Shown: positions 1 through 9,001, counted from the first letter of the stretch. The stretch: DNA of 13,794 nt from Actinocrinis sp046724665 (GCA_046724665.1 JBKOWZ010000281.1:1-13794); one strand, 5' to 3'. Translations and numbers: made by a program. Notes: generated by a model from the sequence alone, not told the origin.

Positions 1-1353
1 GCGCTGCGCCGCCTCGTCGAGGACGCCGCGCCGCTACCGACGCCGTGGCCGCGTACCGCACGCGAGGAGTTCGTGCGGCTGCTCGGCGCCGGCCCCGGCC
101 TGGTGCCGGTCTGGGAGGCGTTGGACCGAACGTCGTTGCTCAGTCGGCTGCTGCCCGAGTGGGAGCGAACCAGGTCCCTGCCCCAGCGCAACGCGCTCCA
201 CGTCCACACCGTGGACCGGCACTCCGTGCAGACCGCGGTGCACGCGGCGTCGCGCACCAGGCGCGTCGCGCGACCGGATCTGCTGCTCGTCGCGGCGGTC
301 TGCCACGACCTCGGCAAGGGGCTGACGGACGAGTACGGCGCGCCGATCGACCACAGCGAGGCCGGCGCCGAAATCGTCGCGGACCTCGCGCCACGGCTCG
401 GTTTCAACGCGGCGGACTCGGCCGTGCTCGTCGCGCTGGTCCGCCACCATCTGCTGCTCGCGCAGCTCGCGGTCAACCGTGACCCGGACGACCCGGCGAC
501 GCTCGCCGCGCTGCTGGCCGCGGCGGACGTGCCCGGCGGCTCGGTCGGCCCGGCCGAGTTCGTCGCGCTGCTGCACGCGCTGACCGAGGCCGATTCCGAG
601 GCTACCGGCCCGGCGGTGTGGAGCCGCTGGCGCGCCGCGCTGCTGGCCGGACTCGCCGACCGTGCCCGTGCCAAGCTCGCCGGGCAGGCCCCGGTGCGCG
701 CCCCGGCCTTTGACGGCTCGGCGCTCGCCGCGCGCGCCGCCGAGTCCGCGGACCAGGTGGCGGTCGTCGCGCTGCCTCCGGGCACGGCAGGCGTCGCAAG
801 GCTCGATGTCGCCCTGCCGGACCAGATCGGCGTGCTGGCGACGGTCGCGGGCGTGCTCAGCCTGCGGCATGTGCGCATCCTGGCCGCCGAAGTGGAGACC
901 GTCGTCCTTCCCGGCGGCGCGTGGGCCGTCCAGCGGTGGACCGTGGCCGCGGAGTACGGCGAGCTGCCCGACATCGCGCGGTTGCGCACCGACCTGCGTG
1001 CGGCGCTCGCCGGTCGGCTCGACCTGGCCGCACGGGTCGCCTCCCGCGAGGCGGAGCAACGTCCGGTCGGCGGCAGGGCCTGGCCCGCGGTGCCACCGAC
1101 TGTCTCGGTACTCGACGACGCGTCCGCGGTGGCGACTGTGCTCGAGGTGCGGTCGGGCGACACCCCCGGCCTGCTGCACCGCGTCGCGGCCGCGATCGCG
1201 CGGTCGGGAGCCGGCATCGCGAACGCGCGGGTCGCGACCCTCGGCGCGGAGGCGATCGACGTGTTCTATCTCACCGACGCATCGGGCGGACCGCTGTCCA
1301 CAGCGCGCGCCGAGGAGGCCGCGCAGCAGGTGCGCGCGAGCGTGCAGCCGTAA
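1..1353 (+). CDS. glnD: GlnD, PII-protein nucleotidyltransferase / nucleotidyl-removing enzyme (C-terminal part, 5' truncated by window)
   Basis: The frame is open from base 1 to the TAA at 1351-1353 (450 residues), so only the C-terminal half is present and the catalytic nucleotidyltransferase domain lies upstream. Visible parts: a stretch typical of GlnD (LLPEWERTRSLPQRNALH), an HD domain with HTVDRH at fragment residues 69-74 and the HD pair in CHDLGKG at 101-107, a further DHSEAG and RHHLLL, then two ACT domains at about 267-340 and 379-447. In this family the HD domain removes the nucleotide from PII (GlnB/GlnK) and the ACT domains sense glutamine. In actinomycetes such as Streptomyces and Corynebacterium the modification is adenylylation rather than uridylylation (family knowledge). 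amtB and glnK are expected just upstream. Identity is very likely; the chemistry in this host is inferred. Confidence 0.95.
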   Translation, partial: ALRRLVEDAAPLPTPWPRTAREEFVRLLGAGPGLVPVWEALDRTSLLSRLLPEWERTRSLPQRNALHVHTVDRHSVQTAVHAASRTRRVARPDLLLVAAVCHDLGKGLTDEYGAPIDHSEAGAEIVADLAPRLGFNAADSAVLVALVRHHLLLAQLAVNRDPDDPATLAALLAAADVPGGSVGPAEFVALLHALTEADSEATGPAVWSRWRAALLAGLADRARAKLAGQAPVRAPAFDGSALAARAAESADQVAVVALPPGTAGVARLDVALPDQIGVLATVAGVLSLRHVRILAAEVETVVLPGGAWAVQRWTVAAEYGELPDIARLRTDLRAALAGRLDLAARVASREAEQRPVGGRAWPAVPPTVSVLDDASAVATVLEVRSGDTPGLLHRVAAAIARSGAGIANARVATLGAEAIDVFYLTDASGGPLSTARAEEAAQQVRASVQP

Positions 1354-1398
1354 CGAATCGGACGGTTCTCCGTGCCGGAGATCAAGAATTGGATGGCG

Positions 1399-1443
1399 TT
1401 TCACTCGGAGTTCACGCTCCCGGCTCGGGCCGACGGTTAGCTT
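1399..1443 (+). promoter_or_regulatory. PHO-box-like direct repeat with possible -10
   Basis: Two hexamers, TTTCAC at 1399-1404 and GTTCAC at 1410-1415, sit exactly 11 nt apart. This matches the geometry of the PhoP-binding PHO box of streptomycetes (11-nt direct repeat units built on GTTCACC). A weak -10-like TTAGCT/TAGCTT follows at 1437-1443, and the phosphatase starts at 1493. Only two units are recognisable and the first departs from consensus at one base. PhoP control is inferred from this spacing plus the nature of the downstream gene. Confidence 0.4.
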
Positions 1444-1492
1444 CTCGAAGGCTTTTCGCCGAGCCGATCCCGCCGTCCTCAGGAGCCGTTCC

Positions 1493-3169
1493 GTGGAGCC
1501 CACCAATTCACCTTCAGCACGTTCAGCCGGCGCAGCGCTGCCCTTGACCGCCGGTTCGGAGTCTGCATCCGCACTCAGCCGGCGTTCCGCCCTGCGCGCG
1601 GTCGCGGTCGGCGGCGCACTGGCCGCCGCTCCGGTGGCCGCTGCCGCCCCGGCGTCGGCCTCGGTGTCCACGTCTGCTGCCGACTCGGGCGCGTCCGTCG
1701 TCCCGGCGGGCGCCGCGTTGCTGTGGCGCCAGCCGGAGAAGTTCGGCGCTCCGCCGGTGGACGGCCTTCACCTCACGTTTGGCGGCGACCCGTCCCGCGA
1801 GATGTATGTCTCCTGGTCCACGGTCACGCCGATCTCGAAGGCGCGCGTGCGTTACGGCACCCCCGACGACGGTTACGGCCACGAGGTGAGGGCCGAGACG
1901 CGTACGTACATCGACGCCGCGAGCAACCGCGAGGTGTACGTTCACCACGCGTTCTTGCACAACCTGCGCCCCGACACGACGTACATCTACGCGGCGTTCG
2001 GTGAGGGCGTACTGCCTGACGCGGGTACCTTCCGTACCGCACCGACAGGCCGCGTACCGTTCACGTTCACCAGCTTCGGCGACCAGTCGGTGCCCACGGT
2101 CTCCTGGCTGCCTGGCGCGGCCACCGGCGGCTACAGCTCGGGCATCAGCGGCCTGGCTTCGCCGACCTCGGCCGACATCGTGCACGGCATCGAGCAGGTC
2201 CAGCCGCTGTTCCACTTGCTCAACGGCGACCTCTGCTACGCGAACATCTCGAACGACCGGGTACGCACCTGGAACTCGTTCTTCGCCAACAACACCCGCT
2301 CGGCGCGCTACCGGCCGTGGATGCCCGCCGCCGGCAACCACGAGAACGAGAGAGGCAACGGCCCGATCGGCTACCAGGCCTACCTCACCCGCTTCGCGCT
2401 GCCCGGCAACGGCTCCGCCGACTGGAGCGGCCTGTGGTACGCGTTCACCGCGGGCAGCGTCCGGGTGATCGTGCTCCAGAACGACGAGGTGGCGTTGCAG
2501 GACGGCGGCGACTCGTACGTCAACGGCTACAGCAGCGGTGAGCAGCGCAGGTGGCTGGAGGCGCAGCTAAGTGCGGCGCGCGCGTCGCGGCAGATCGACT
2601 GGATCGTGGTCTGCATGCACCAGGTGATGATCAGCACCTCCGACGCCAACGGCGCCGACCTGGGCATCCGGCAGGCCTGGGGCCCGCTGTTCGACCAGTA
2701 CGAGGTGGACCTGGTGCTCTGCGGCCACGAGCACGACTACGAGCGCTCGCTCGCGGTGCGCGGCACGGTCCCCGGCTCCGAGACGCTCGCGCCGAACCCG
2801 GTCTCCGCGGCGACCGACGACATCGACACGTCGAAGGGCACGGTCCACATGGTGCTCGGCGGCGGCGGCACGAACTCGCCGACCAACGGGAAGTTCTTCA
2901 CCGACGGCACCGGCAAGGTCATCACGGCGGTCGGCCCGGTCGGCGCCAACGGCAAGCGAACCCCGACGTACGTCTTCGAACAGGCGACCTGGTCCGCGTT
3001 CCGCGACCTGACCCACCCCTACGGCTTCGCGGCCTTCGACGTGGACCCGGGCAGCCGCCCCGGCGGCCAAACGTCGATCCGGGTGACCTACTACACGGTC
3101 TCGCAGCCGTACGGCGACATCACGCCGCTGGAGTCGTTCACCATCCACCGCAAGCGCTCAGACGGCTGA
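1493..3169 (+). CDS. Tat-exported purple acid phosphatase-like metallophosphoesterase
   Basis: This is a 558-residue protein from the GTG at 1493, chosen because AGGAG (1481-1485) lies 7 nt upstream and because this start puts the signal peptide at the N-terminus. A twin-arginine signal is visible: SRRSALR, then a hydrophobic Ala/Val stretch ending in an APASA-type cleavage region at about residues 23-52. A fibronectin-like PAP N-domain follows (about 75-165). The five metallophosphatase blocks are all present: GDQ (D197), GDLCY (D246, Y249), GNHE (N282, H283), CMHQ (H376) and GHEHDYER (H412, H414), which are the usual dinuclear metal ligands. The frame is open upstream into glnD, but that extension has no domain. 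The predicted role is extracellular hydrolysis of phosphomonoesters for phosphate supply; substrate and metals are not shown. It faces the exonuclease gene tail to tail. Confidence 0.88.
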   Translation: MEPTNSPSARSAGAALPLTAGSESASALSRRSALRAVAVGGALAAAPVAAAAPASASVSTSAADSGASVVPAGAALLWRQPEKFGAPPVDGLHLTFGGDPSREMYVSWSTVTPISKARVRYGTPDDGYGHEVRAETRTYIDAASNREVYVHHAFLHNLRPDTTYIYAAFGEGVLPDAGTFRTAPTGRVPFTFTSFGDQSVPTVSWLPGAATGGYSSGISGLASPTSADIVHGIEQVQPLFHLLNGDLCYANISNDRVRTWNSFFANNTRSARYRPWMPAAGNHENERGNGPIGYQAYLTRFALPGNGSADWSGLWYAFTAGSVRVIVLQNDEVALQDGGDSYVNGYSSGEQRRWLEAQLSAARASRQIDWIVVCMHQVMISTSDANGADLGIRQAWGPLFDQYEVDLVLCGHEHDYERSLAVRGTVPGSETLAPNPVSAATDDIDTSKGTVHMVLGGGGTNSPTNGKFFTDGTGKVITAVGPVGANGKRTPTYVFEQATWSAFRDLTHPYGFAAFDVDPGSRPGGQTSIRVTYYTVSQPYGDITPLESFTIHRKRSDG

Positions 3170-3176
3170 CACTCGA

Positions 3177-3503
3177 CACCCGACGTATGCCGACCGACGT
3201 ACGTGCCCTGCCTGAGCTCACCCGCCTGACCCCTCCCCGCCTGACGTCTCCGCCCGACCTCTCCCCACCTGACGTTTCCCGTCCGACCTCATCCGCCCGA
3301 CGTGTCCCGTCCGACCTCTTCCCGCCCGACGTTTCCGCCCGACCTCCCTTGCCTGACGTATCCCGCCCGACCCTCGCCCAACCTGTCCCGTCCGAATTCT
3401 CCCCGCCTGACGTGTCCCGCCCGATTTCTCTTGCCTGACGTCCCCCCGGGACCTCGTCCGCCCAACTTCTCCTGCCCGACGTTTTCTCCTGCCCGACGTT
3501 TCC
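3177..3503 (+). repeat. Degenerate C-rich tandem repeats of about 14 nt (possible rut-like region)
   Basis: About twenty short units follow the phosphatase stop. Each is a C/T-rich run ending in CCGAC or CTGAC, and they alternate roughly as CCCGCCTGACGT and CCCGTCCGACCT, giving a higher-order period near 28 nt. Unit length drifts between about 13 and 17 nt, so no single reading frame is kept. The + strand is very C-rich and G-poor with many YC steps, which is what Rho loading sites look like. A frame through it happens to be open, but its product is a low-complexity Pro/Ser/Asp string with no start of its own, so I treat the region as non-coding. It lies between convergent genes. Confidence 0.75.
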
Positions 3504-3504
3504 G

Positions 3505-3541
3505 CCGGTCCGATAATCAGCCAACCCGATTATCGGACCGG
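3505..3541. terminator. Perfect 14-bp inverted repeat, candidate bidirectional terminator
   Basis: The left arm CCGGTCCGATAATC (3505-3518) is the exact reverse complement of GATTATCGGACCGG (3528-3541), with a 9-nt loop. It lies 53 nt beyond the stop of the minus-strand exonuclease and 336 nt beyond the phosphatase stop. No T-tract follows on either strand, so it is not a classical intrinsic terminator. Terminators without a U-tract have been described in actinomycetes. The GATAATC/GATTATC arms could equally be an operator for a dimeric regulator. Confidence 0.5.
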
Positions 3542-3572
3542 AAGATCACCGCTCGTCCTCATCACCGGGCTA

Positions 3573-3593
3573 TCTGATCACCTGATTATCAGA
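3573..3593. repeat. Short inverted repeat with a third GATTATC motif
   Basis: TCTGAT (3573-3578) and ATCAGA (3588-3593) flank a 9-nt spacer and abut the stop of the minus-strand exonuclease. The inner sequence holds GATTATCAGAC (3584-3594), which matches GATTATCGGAC of the large hairpin at 3528-3538 in 10 of 11 positions. It may be a short terminator for the exonuclease gene or part of a set of binding sites. Confidence 0.35.
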
Positions 3594-4409
3594 CTATTTC
3601 GTCCGAATGGGCCAGCCTGGCTCGGGGTTGACCGTCTCGCCGCGGCTTGCCTTGTACTGCGCGTACTCGGCCTCGGCCGCCGCCTTCCAGTCCACCTGCC
3701 GGGCGTGCAGCTCGGCCAGGCTCGCCTCGGCCAGTTCGGGGTACCGATCCGCCTGCGCGCGGGCCACGCCGAGTGCCGCGACCGCGTCGGCGCACGCGTC
3801 GTGCGCGTTCTCGATCGCTACGCCGTAGTACGCGCACTGCGCCTCCAGTGTGCGGCTGCCCTTGCGGTACCGGTCCAGCGTCCGGTCGATGATCAGCGGG
3901 TCCACGATCGGTGCGACCTCACGTACCCGGTCCCGCAGTGCCTTCAGGCCGTGCCGGTCCAGCTCCGCCTCGAGCAGCGTCAGGTCGAACGGCGCGTTGA
4001 ACACCACCAGCGCCGCGCCCTTGCCCAGGTGCTCGGCCAGCAGCGCGGCGATCCGCTCCAACGCGTCGGCCGGTTCCGCGCCGTGCGCACGTGCCTGCTC
4101 GGTGCTGATGCCGTGCACCGCCGCGGCCTCGGCCGGGATCTCCACTCCCGGATCGACCAGGAACTCGTGGCGCGCCCCGGTCGAGGTGACGAAGGCCGCT
4201 GACACCAGCCGCGCGGAGAACGGGTCGGTGCCGGTGGTCTCGCAGTCGTACGAGCCGAGCAGTCCAGTGTGCCAGCCGGGGGTCGGCGCGGGCAGGCAGC
4301 CGGTGTGGTAGACGATCCATCCGCCGAGGTCCCTGCGCAGCTCGCCGCCCTCCTCCGGAACGGTTCCGCCGCAGGTCTTGCACACACCGGCGTACCGGTT
4401 CGGCGCCAT
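3594..4409 (-). CDS. DEDDh-family 3'-5' exonuclease (DnaQ-like) with N-terminal Cys/His motif
   Basis: The protein has 271 residues from the ATG at 4409, preceded by GGTGG at 5 nt. An in-frame ATG at 4442 would add 11 residues but has no ribosome site. Residues 10-38 carry CKTCGG and YHTGC (C10, C13, H35, C38), which looks like a small zinc-binding module. The exonuclease domain then shows all DEDDh residues: D55 and E57 in YDCETTG (Exo I), D142 in FNAPFD (Exo II), H203 and D208 in AHDACAD (Exo III). This fold trims 3' ends of DNA or RNA using two metal ions. It is not the replicative epsilon subunit on this evidence, since it lacks that context and has the extra N-terminus. It is transcribed divergently from ffh. 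The substrate is unknown; a role in repair or RNA turnover is inference. Confidence 0.88.
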   Translation of the reverse strand: MAPNRYAGVCKTCGGTVPEEGGELRRDLGGWIVYHTGCLPAPTPGWHTGLLGSYDCETTGTDPFSARLVSAAFVTSTGARHEFLVDPGVEIPAEAAAVHGISTEQARAHGAEPADALERIAALLAEHLGKGAALVVFNAPFDLTLLEAELDRHGLKALRDRVREVAPIVDPLIIDRTLDRYRKGSRTLEAQCAYYGVAIENAHDACADAVAALGVARAQADRYPELAEASLAELHARQVDWKAAAEAEYAQYKASRGETVNPEPGWPIRTK

Positions 4410-4442
4410 GGCCGCCACCGACCTTTCTGCTTGACTGACCAT

Positions 4443-4536
4443 CACGATAGGCGACGGCACCGACAACCCAGCGCCAGCGGATACGCTTGACTGATATCGA
4501 CCAGTCCCTTCACAGCAGCGAGGATCTGACGGCGCC
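4443..4536. promoter_or_regulatory. Divergent promoter region between exonuclease gene and ffh
   Basis: This 94-nt gap must hold the promoters of both genes. Candidate -10 hexamers of the actinomycete TANNNT type are TATCGT on the minus strand (4449-4444) and TACGCT on the plus strand (4482-4487). The minus-strand hexamer lies so close to the ATG at 4442 that it favours the later start at 4409. Neither has a convincing -35 partner, so the exact sites are uncertain. Confidence 0.3.
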
Positions 4537-6093
<1,557 letters not shown>

Positions 6094-6101
6094 GCGCGCT
6101 C

Positions 6102-6158
6102 CCCGGCGTCGCCCGCCGCCGGGACCGGCCGCGGGTGACGGCCGCGGCGGACTGGTCC
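6102..6158 (+). terminator. GC-rich hairpins after ffh (weak terminator candidate)
   Basis: CCCGGC (6102-6107) can pair with GCCGGG (6118-6123), and CCGCGG further on is repeated and can pair with itself. No T-tract follows. Such GC stems are frequent by chance at this base composition, so this is only a candidate for the end of the ffh transcript. Confidence 0.2.
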
Positions 6159-6179
6159 GTGGCACCCTTCGCGATCTGG

Positions 6180-6185
6180 CAGAAT
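6180..6185 (+). promoter_or_regulatory. Candidate -10 of the rpsP operon promoter
   Basis: CAGAAT inside the less GC-rich stretch TGGCAGAATGGC lies in the 225-nt gap between ffh and rpsP. It would give a 5' leader of about 125 nt before the S16 start. No clear -35 is seen. The long gap argues that rpsP-khpA-rimM-trmD has its own promoter. Confidence 0.3.
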
Positions 6186-6318
6186 GGCTGGTCGAGTACT
6201 CGGACCGCGCGGCCCCTCTCTCCGCCGGCTCCGCGTCCGCCGGGAGATCGGACACCGCAATCCCCACGCGGCGGCTCGATCACCCAATCGAATTACGAAA
6301 TCAGGAGATCCCACTCCC

Positions 6319-6765
6319 GTGGCAGTCAAGATCAAGCTGAAGCGTCTGGGCAAGATCCGTACGCCGCAGTACCGCATCGTGGTCGCCGACGCCCGCACCA
6401 AGCGGGACGGCCGGGCGATCGAGGAGATCGGCAAGTACCACCCGAAGGAGGACCCGTCCTTCATCGAGGTGAAGTCGGACCGGGTGCAGTACTGGCTCGG
6501 CGTCGGCGCGCAGCCGACCGAGTCCGTCGCCGCGATCCTGCGGATCACCGGCGACTGGCAGAAGTTCAAGGGTCTGCCGGCCCCGCCGCCGATGAAGGTC
6601 GCCGCGCCCAAGGCCGACCGCAAGGCGCTGTTCGAGGCCGCGCACCGGGAGGCCGAGAACGAGCCCAAGGCGGCCACCACAGCCTCCCGCAAGCGCTCGG
6701 AGAAGCCCGCCGAGGAGGCCAAGCCCGCCGCGGCCGCCGAGGCGCCCGCCGCTGGCGAGGCCTGA
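6319..6765 (+). CDS. rpsP: 30S ribosomal protein S16
   Basis: The GTG at 6319 gives the standard N-terminus (AVKIKLKRLGKIRTPQYRIVVAD) and has AGGAG at 6303-6307. Total length is 148 residues. The S16 domain fills about the first 85 residues (DGRAIEEIGKYHP, VGAQPTESVAAIL). The remaining 60 are a Lys/Ala/Glu-rich tail. Bacterial S16 is usually 80-90 residues, and long charged tails are common in actinomycetes. The in-frame ATG at 6184 would add 45 residues unlike any S16 and is rejected. S16 is an early-binding small-subunit protein. It heads the operon with the KH protein, rimM and trmD. Confidence 0.97.
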   Translation: MAVKIKLKRLGKIRTPQYRIVVADARTKRDGRAIEEIGKYHPKEDPSFIEVKSDRVQYWLGVGAQPTESVAAILRITGDWQKFKGLPAPPPMKVAAPKADRKALFEAAHREAENEPKAATTASRKRSEKPAEEAKPAAAAEAPAAGEA

Positions 6766-6769
6766 GCCC

Positions 6770-7009
6770 ATGCTGGAAGAGGCGCTCGAGCACCTGGTCA
6801 AGGGCATCGTGGAGCACCCGGACGAGGTCGTCGTCCGGGACCGCGCGCTGCGCCGCGGCCGGATCCTCGAGGTCCGCGTGCATCCGGACGACCTGGGCAA
6901 GGTCATCGGGCGCCAGGGGCGCACCGCCAGGGCGCTGCGTACCGTGATCGGCGCTCTCGAGGGTCGCTCGGTACGCATCGACCTGATCGAAGCGCCCGGG
7001 TATCGCTGA
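6770..7009 (+). CDS. khpA: KhpA-like KH-domain RNA-binding protein
   Basis: A 79-residue protein starting 4 nt after the rpsP stop, with GAGG about 10 nt upstream. It is a single KH domain with the signature loop G47-R-Q-G50 inside KVIGRQGRTARALR. The length and the place between rpsP and rimM match the YlqC/KhpA family, small RNA chaperone-like proteins that in Gram-positive bacteria pair with KhpB and affect cell size and mRNA levels. Tight spacing implies translation with rpsP. Family assignment is firm; the role in this host is inferred. Confidence 0.92.
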   Translation: MLEEALEHLVKGIVEHPDEVVVRDRALRRGRILEVRVHPDDLGKVIGRQGRTARALRTVIGALEGRSVRIDLIEAPGYR

Positions 7010-7049
7010 ACCGCCGAACCGAATCCTTACGTCGGCCGACCGGACCCAG

Positions 7050-7631
7050 ATGACGGCGCACAAACCCGAACACGACGAGCCGCGCGAGACGGTGCGGCTC
7101 GTCGTAGGTCGGATCGGTAAGGCACACGGGCTGCGCGGTGAAGTCACCGTCGAGGTGCGTACCGACGACCCGGAGACCCGGTTCGCTCCGGGGGCGGTAC
7201 TAGACGCCGACCCCCCGCAGCGCGGCCCGCTTACCGTCGAGTCCGGCCGCGTTCAGGGTGGTCGCCTCGTGCTGCGGTTCGCCGGCGTCGAGGACCGTAC
7301 TGCCGCCGAGGGACTTCGTAACACTCTGCTGAGCGTCGAGACCGATCCGGATGAGCTGCCGGACGATCCCGCCGAGTACTACGACCATCAGCTTGTCGGC
7401 CTGCGCGTGGTGACCGTGGACGGCCGCGAGGTCGGCACGGTGGCCGAGATGCTGCACCTGCCCACGCAGGATCTGTTCGCGGTCAAGCGGCCCGACGGCC
7501 GTGAGGCGCTGATCCCGTTCGTCGAGGAGATCGTGCCCGAGGTGGACCTGCACGAGCGCACCGTCCTCGTCGATCCGCCGCCGGGCTTGCTCGAACTCAC
7601 CGATCCGCAGCCACCCGCCGTGGGCTCGTGA
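7050..7631 (+). CDS. rimM: Ribosome maturation factor RimM
   Basis: A 193-residue protein. The N-terminal RimM barrel begins at VRLVVGRIGKAHGLRGEV (about 16-33). The PRC-barrel half holds YYDHQLVGLRVVTVDG (about 109-124) and the conserved LIPFVEEIVPEVD near 152-164. RimM binds S19 and S16-containing 30S precursors and is needed for late 16S rRNA folding and processing, which fits the operon with rpsP. The ATG at 7050 has only a weak GGA 5 nt upstream; a GTG at about codon 15 is an alternative. The stop overlaps a GTG in the trmD frame by 4 nt (GTGA at 7628-7631). Confidence 0.95.
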   Translation: MTAHKPEHDEPRETVRLVVGRIGKAHGLRGEVTVEVRTDDPETRFAPGAVLDADPPQRGPLTVESGRVQGGRLVLRFAGVEDRTAAEGLRNTLLSVETDPDELPDDPAEYYDHQLVGLRVVTVDGREVGTVAEMLHLPTQDLFAVKRPDGREALIPFVEEIVPEVDLHERTVLVDPPPGLLELTDPQPPAVGS

Positions 7632-7651
7632 GCCGGCCACGGGCAACGTCC

Positions 7652-8491
7652 ATGCGCATTGACGTCATCACGATCTTCCCCGAGTACCTCGCCCCCCTGG
7701 GCGTCTCACTCATCGGCAAGGCGGCGGATCGCGGCGTGCTCGACATTCGCGCCCACGACCTGCGCGCCTGGACGTACGACGTGCACCGCACCGTCGATGA
7801 CACGCCGTACGGTGGTGGCCCCGGCATGGTCATGAAGCCCGAGCCCTGGGGCGAAGCGCTCGACACGGTCATCGCCGACGTAGCCCCCGAATCGCCGGAA
7901 CTGTTGCCCACGCTGGTCGTCCCCACGCCCAGCGGACGTCCGTTCACCCAGGCCGACGCGGCGCGTCTCGCGGAGGCGCCGTGGCTGATCTTCGCCTGCG
8001 GACGGTATGAGGGCATCGATCGACGCGTTATCGACTCGGCCGCCGAGCGGATGCCCGTGGAAGAACTCTCCATCGGTGACTACGTCCTCGCCGGGGGAGA
8101 GGTAGCCGTCCTGGTAATGGTCGAAGCAATCGGACGTCTGCTGCCCGGCGTCCTCGGTAACGCGGAGTCCGCGCGTGACGACTCCTTCGCCAGCGGCGGC
8201 ATGGAGAGCCTGCTCGAAGGGCCGGTCTACACCAAGCCCGCCGAGTGGCGCGGCCGTACCGTGCCCGAGATCCTCACCTCCGGCAATCACGGCGCGATCG
8301 CACGCTGGCGGCGTGACCAGGCGTTCGCACGCACCGCCGCGCTTCGCCCCGAGCTGCTGGCCCGGCTCGACGTGGCCGCGTTGGACAAGAAGGACCGCAT
8401 GACGCTCGCCGCCCTTGGCTGGCACGTCGAGGGTGAGCGCTTGGTGCGTACCGCCGACGGCGACGATTTCACCGATCAGCCAGACGCGTGA
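7652..8491 (+). CDS. trmD: tRNA (guanine-N1-)-methyltransferase TrmD
   Basis: A 279-residue protein from the ATG at 7652 (MRIDVITIFPEY, the classic TrmD start). An in-frame GTG at 7628 that overlaps the rimM stop would add eight residues and cannot be excluded. It shows the SPOUT-class marks: TPYGGGPGMVMKPEP (about 50-64), FACGRYEGIDRRVID (about 113-127), and the trefoil-knot SAM loop SIGDYVLAGGE (about 140-150), followed by the catalytic-region SARDDSF and VYTKPAEWRG. TrmD places m1G at position 37 of tRNAs reading CUN, CCN and CGG, preventing +1 frameshifts. It is the last gene of the rpsP operon, 153 nt before rplS. Confidence 0.96.
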   Translation: MRIDVITIFPEYLAPLGVSLIGKAADRGVLDIRAHDLRAWTYDVHRTVDDTPYGGGPGMVMKPEPWGEALDTVIADVAPESPELLPTLVVPTPSGRPFTQADAARLAEAPWLIFACGRYEGIDRRVIDSAAERMPVEELSIGDYVLAGGEVAVLVMVEAIGRLLPGVLGNAESARDDSFASGGMESLLEGPVYTKPAEWRGRTVPEILTSGNHGAIARWRRDQAFARTAALRPELLARLDVAALDKKDRMTLAALGWHVEGERLVRTADGDDFTDQPDA

Positions 8492-8644
8492 GAGACTGAC
8501 CCGTCGGCTTAACCGGTCGCCTCAGCTTGTGATACGCGCCACTCCTGCCATGGGGGGAGCGAAGCGCGCGGCACGATCGGCGCCGACTCTTCACCTCAGA
8601 CCACGAAGCCGTGGGTGACCTGTGGCACTCGCGAGGAGACTACG
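8492..8644 (+). other. rplS upstream region (leader/promoter not resolved)
   Basis: This 153-nt gap separates trmD from rplS. It contains TTGTGATACG near 8527 as a possible -10 region and several GC-rich self-complementary stretches. No known L19 leader structure was recognised by eye. An rplS promoter here is likely but not placed. Confidence 0.25.
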
Positions 8645-9001
8645 ATGCAGAAGCTTTCCGAGCTCGACGCCAAGTCGCTGCGTTCTGACGTACCCGACTT
8701 CCGCCCCGGCGACACGCTCAACGTGTACGTCCGGGTCGTCGAGGGCAACCGCTCCCGGATCCAGCTGTTCAAGGGCGTCGTGATCCGCCGCCAGGGCGAC
8801 GGTGTCCGCGAGACTTTCACCGTCCGCAAGGTCAGCTTCGGCGTCGGCGTGGAGCGCACCTTCCCGGTGCACACCCCGGTGATCGAGAAGATCGAGATCG
8901 TCACCCGCGGCGACGTGCGCCGCGCGAAGCTGTACTACCTGCGCGACCTGCGCGGCAAGAAGGCGAAGATCAAGGAGAAGGTGGACTACGCCACCCGGTA
9001 G
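8645..9001 (+). CDS. rplS: 50S ribosomal protein L19
   Basis: A 118-residue protein of normal family length. The ATG at 8645 is preceded by a strong GAGGAG at 8633-8638 (6-nt spacing); the in-frame ATG at 8615 is not supported. Recognisable L19 blocks are FRPGDTLNVYVRVVEG, RSRIQLFKGVVIRRQG, VERTFPVHTPVIEKIEIVTR and the C-terminal basic RRAKLYYLRDLRGKKAKIKE. L19 sits at the 30S-50S interface and forms an intersubunit bridge. The gap before it suggests its own transcript or leader. Confidence 0.97.
   Translation: MQKLSELDAKSLRSDVPDFRPGDTLNVYVRVVEGNRSRIQLFKGVVIRRQGDGVRETFTVRKVSFGVGVERTFPVHTPVIEKIEIVTRGDVRRAKLYYLRDLRGKKAKIKEKVDYATR

Noticed and set aside
662..1492. N-terminal extension of the phosphatase frame into glnD
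   Set aside because: The frame is open but overlaps glnD and would bury the Tat signal 277 residues inside. The GTG at 1493 has a good ribosome site.
34..1671. 545-codon open frame on the minus strand opposite glnD
   Set aside because: It is antisense to a clearly recognised gene, has Arg/Gly/Ala-rich low-information sequence and no motif. Long antisense frames are expected at this GC content.
2551..3438. 295-codon plus-strand frame continuing through the C-rich repeats
   Set aside because: It overlaps the phosphatase in another frame, then reads the repeats as PPDVSRPT-like strings. No start signal of its own is visible and unit lengths do not keep frame.
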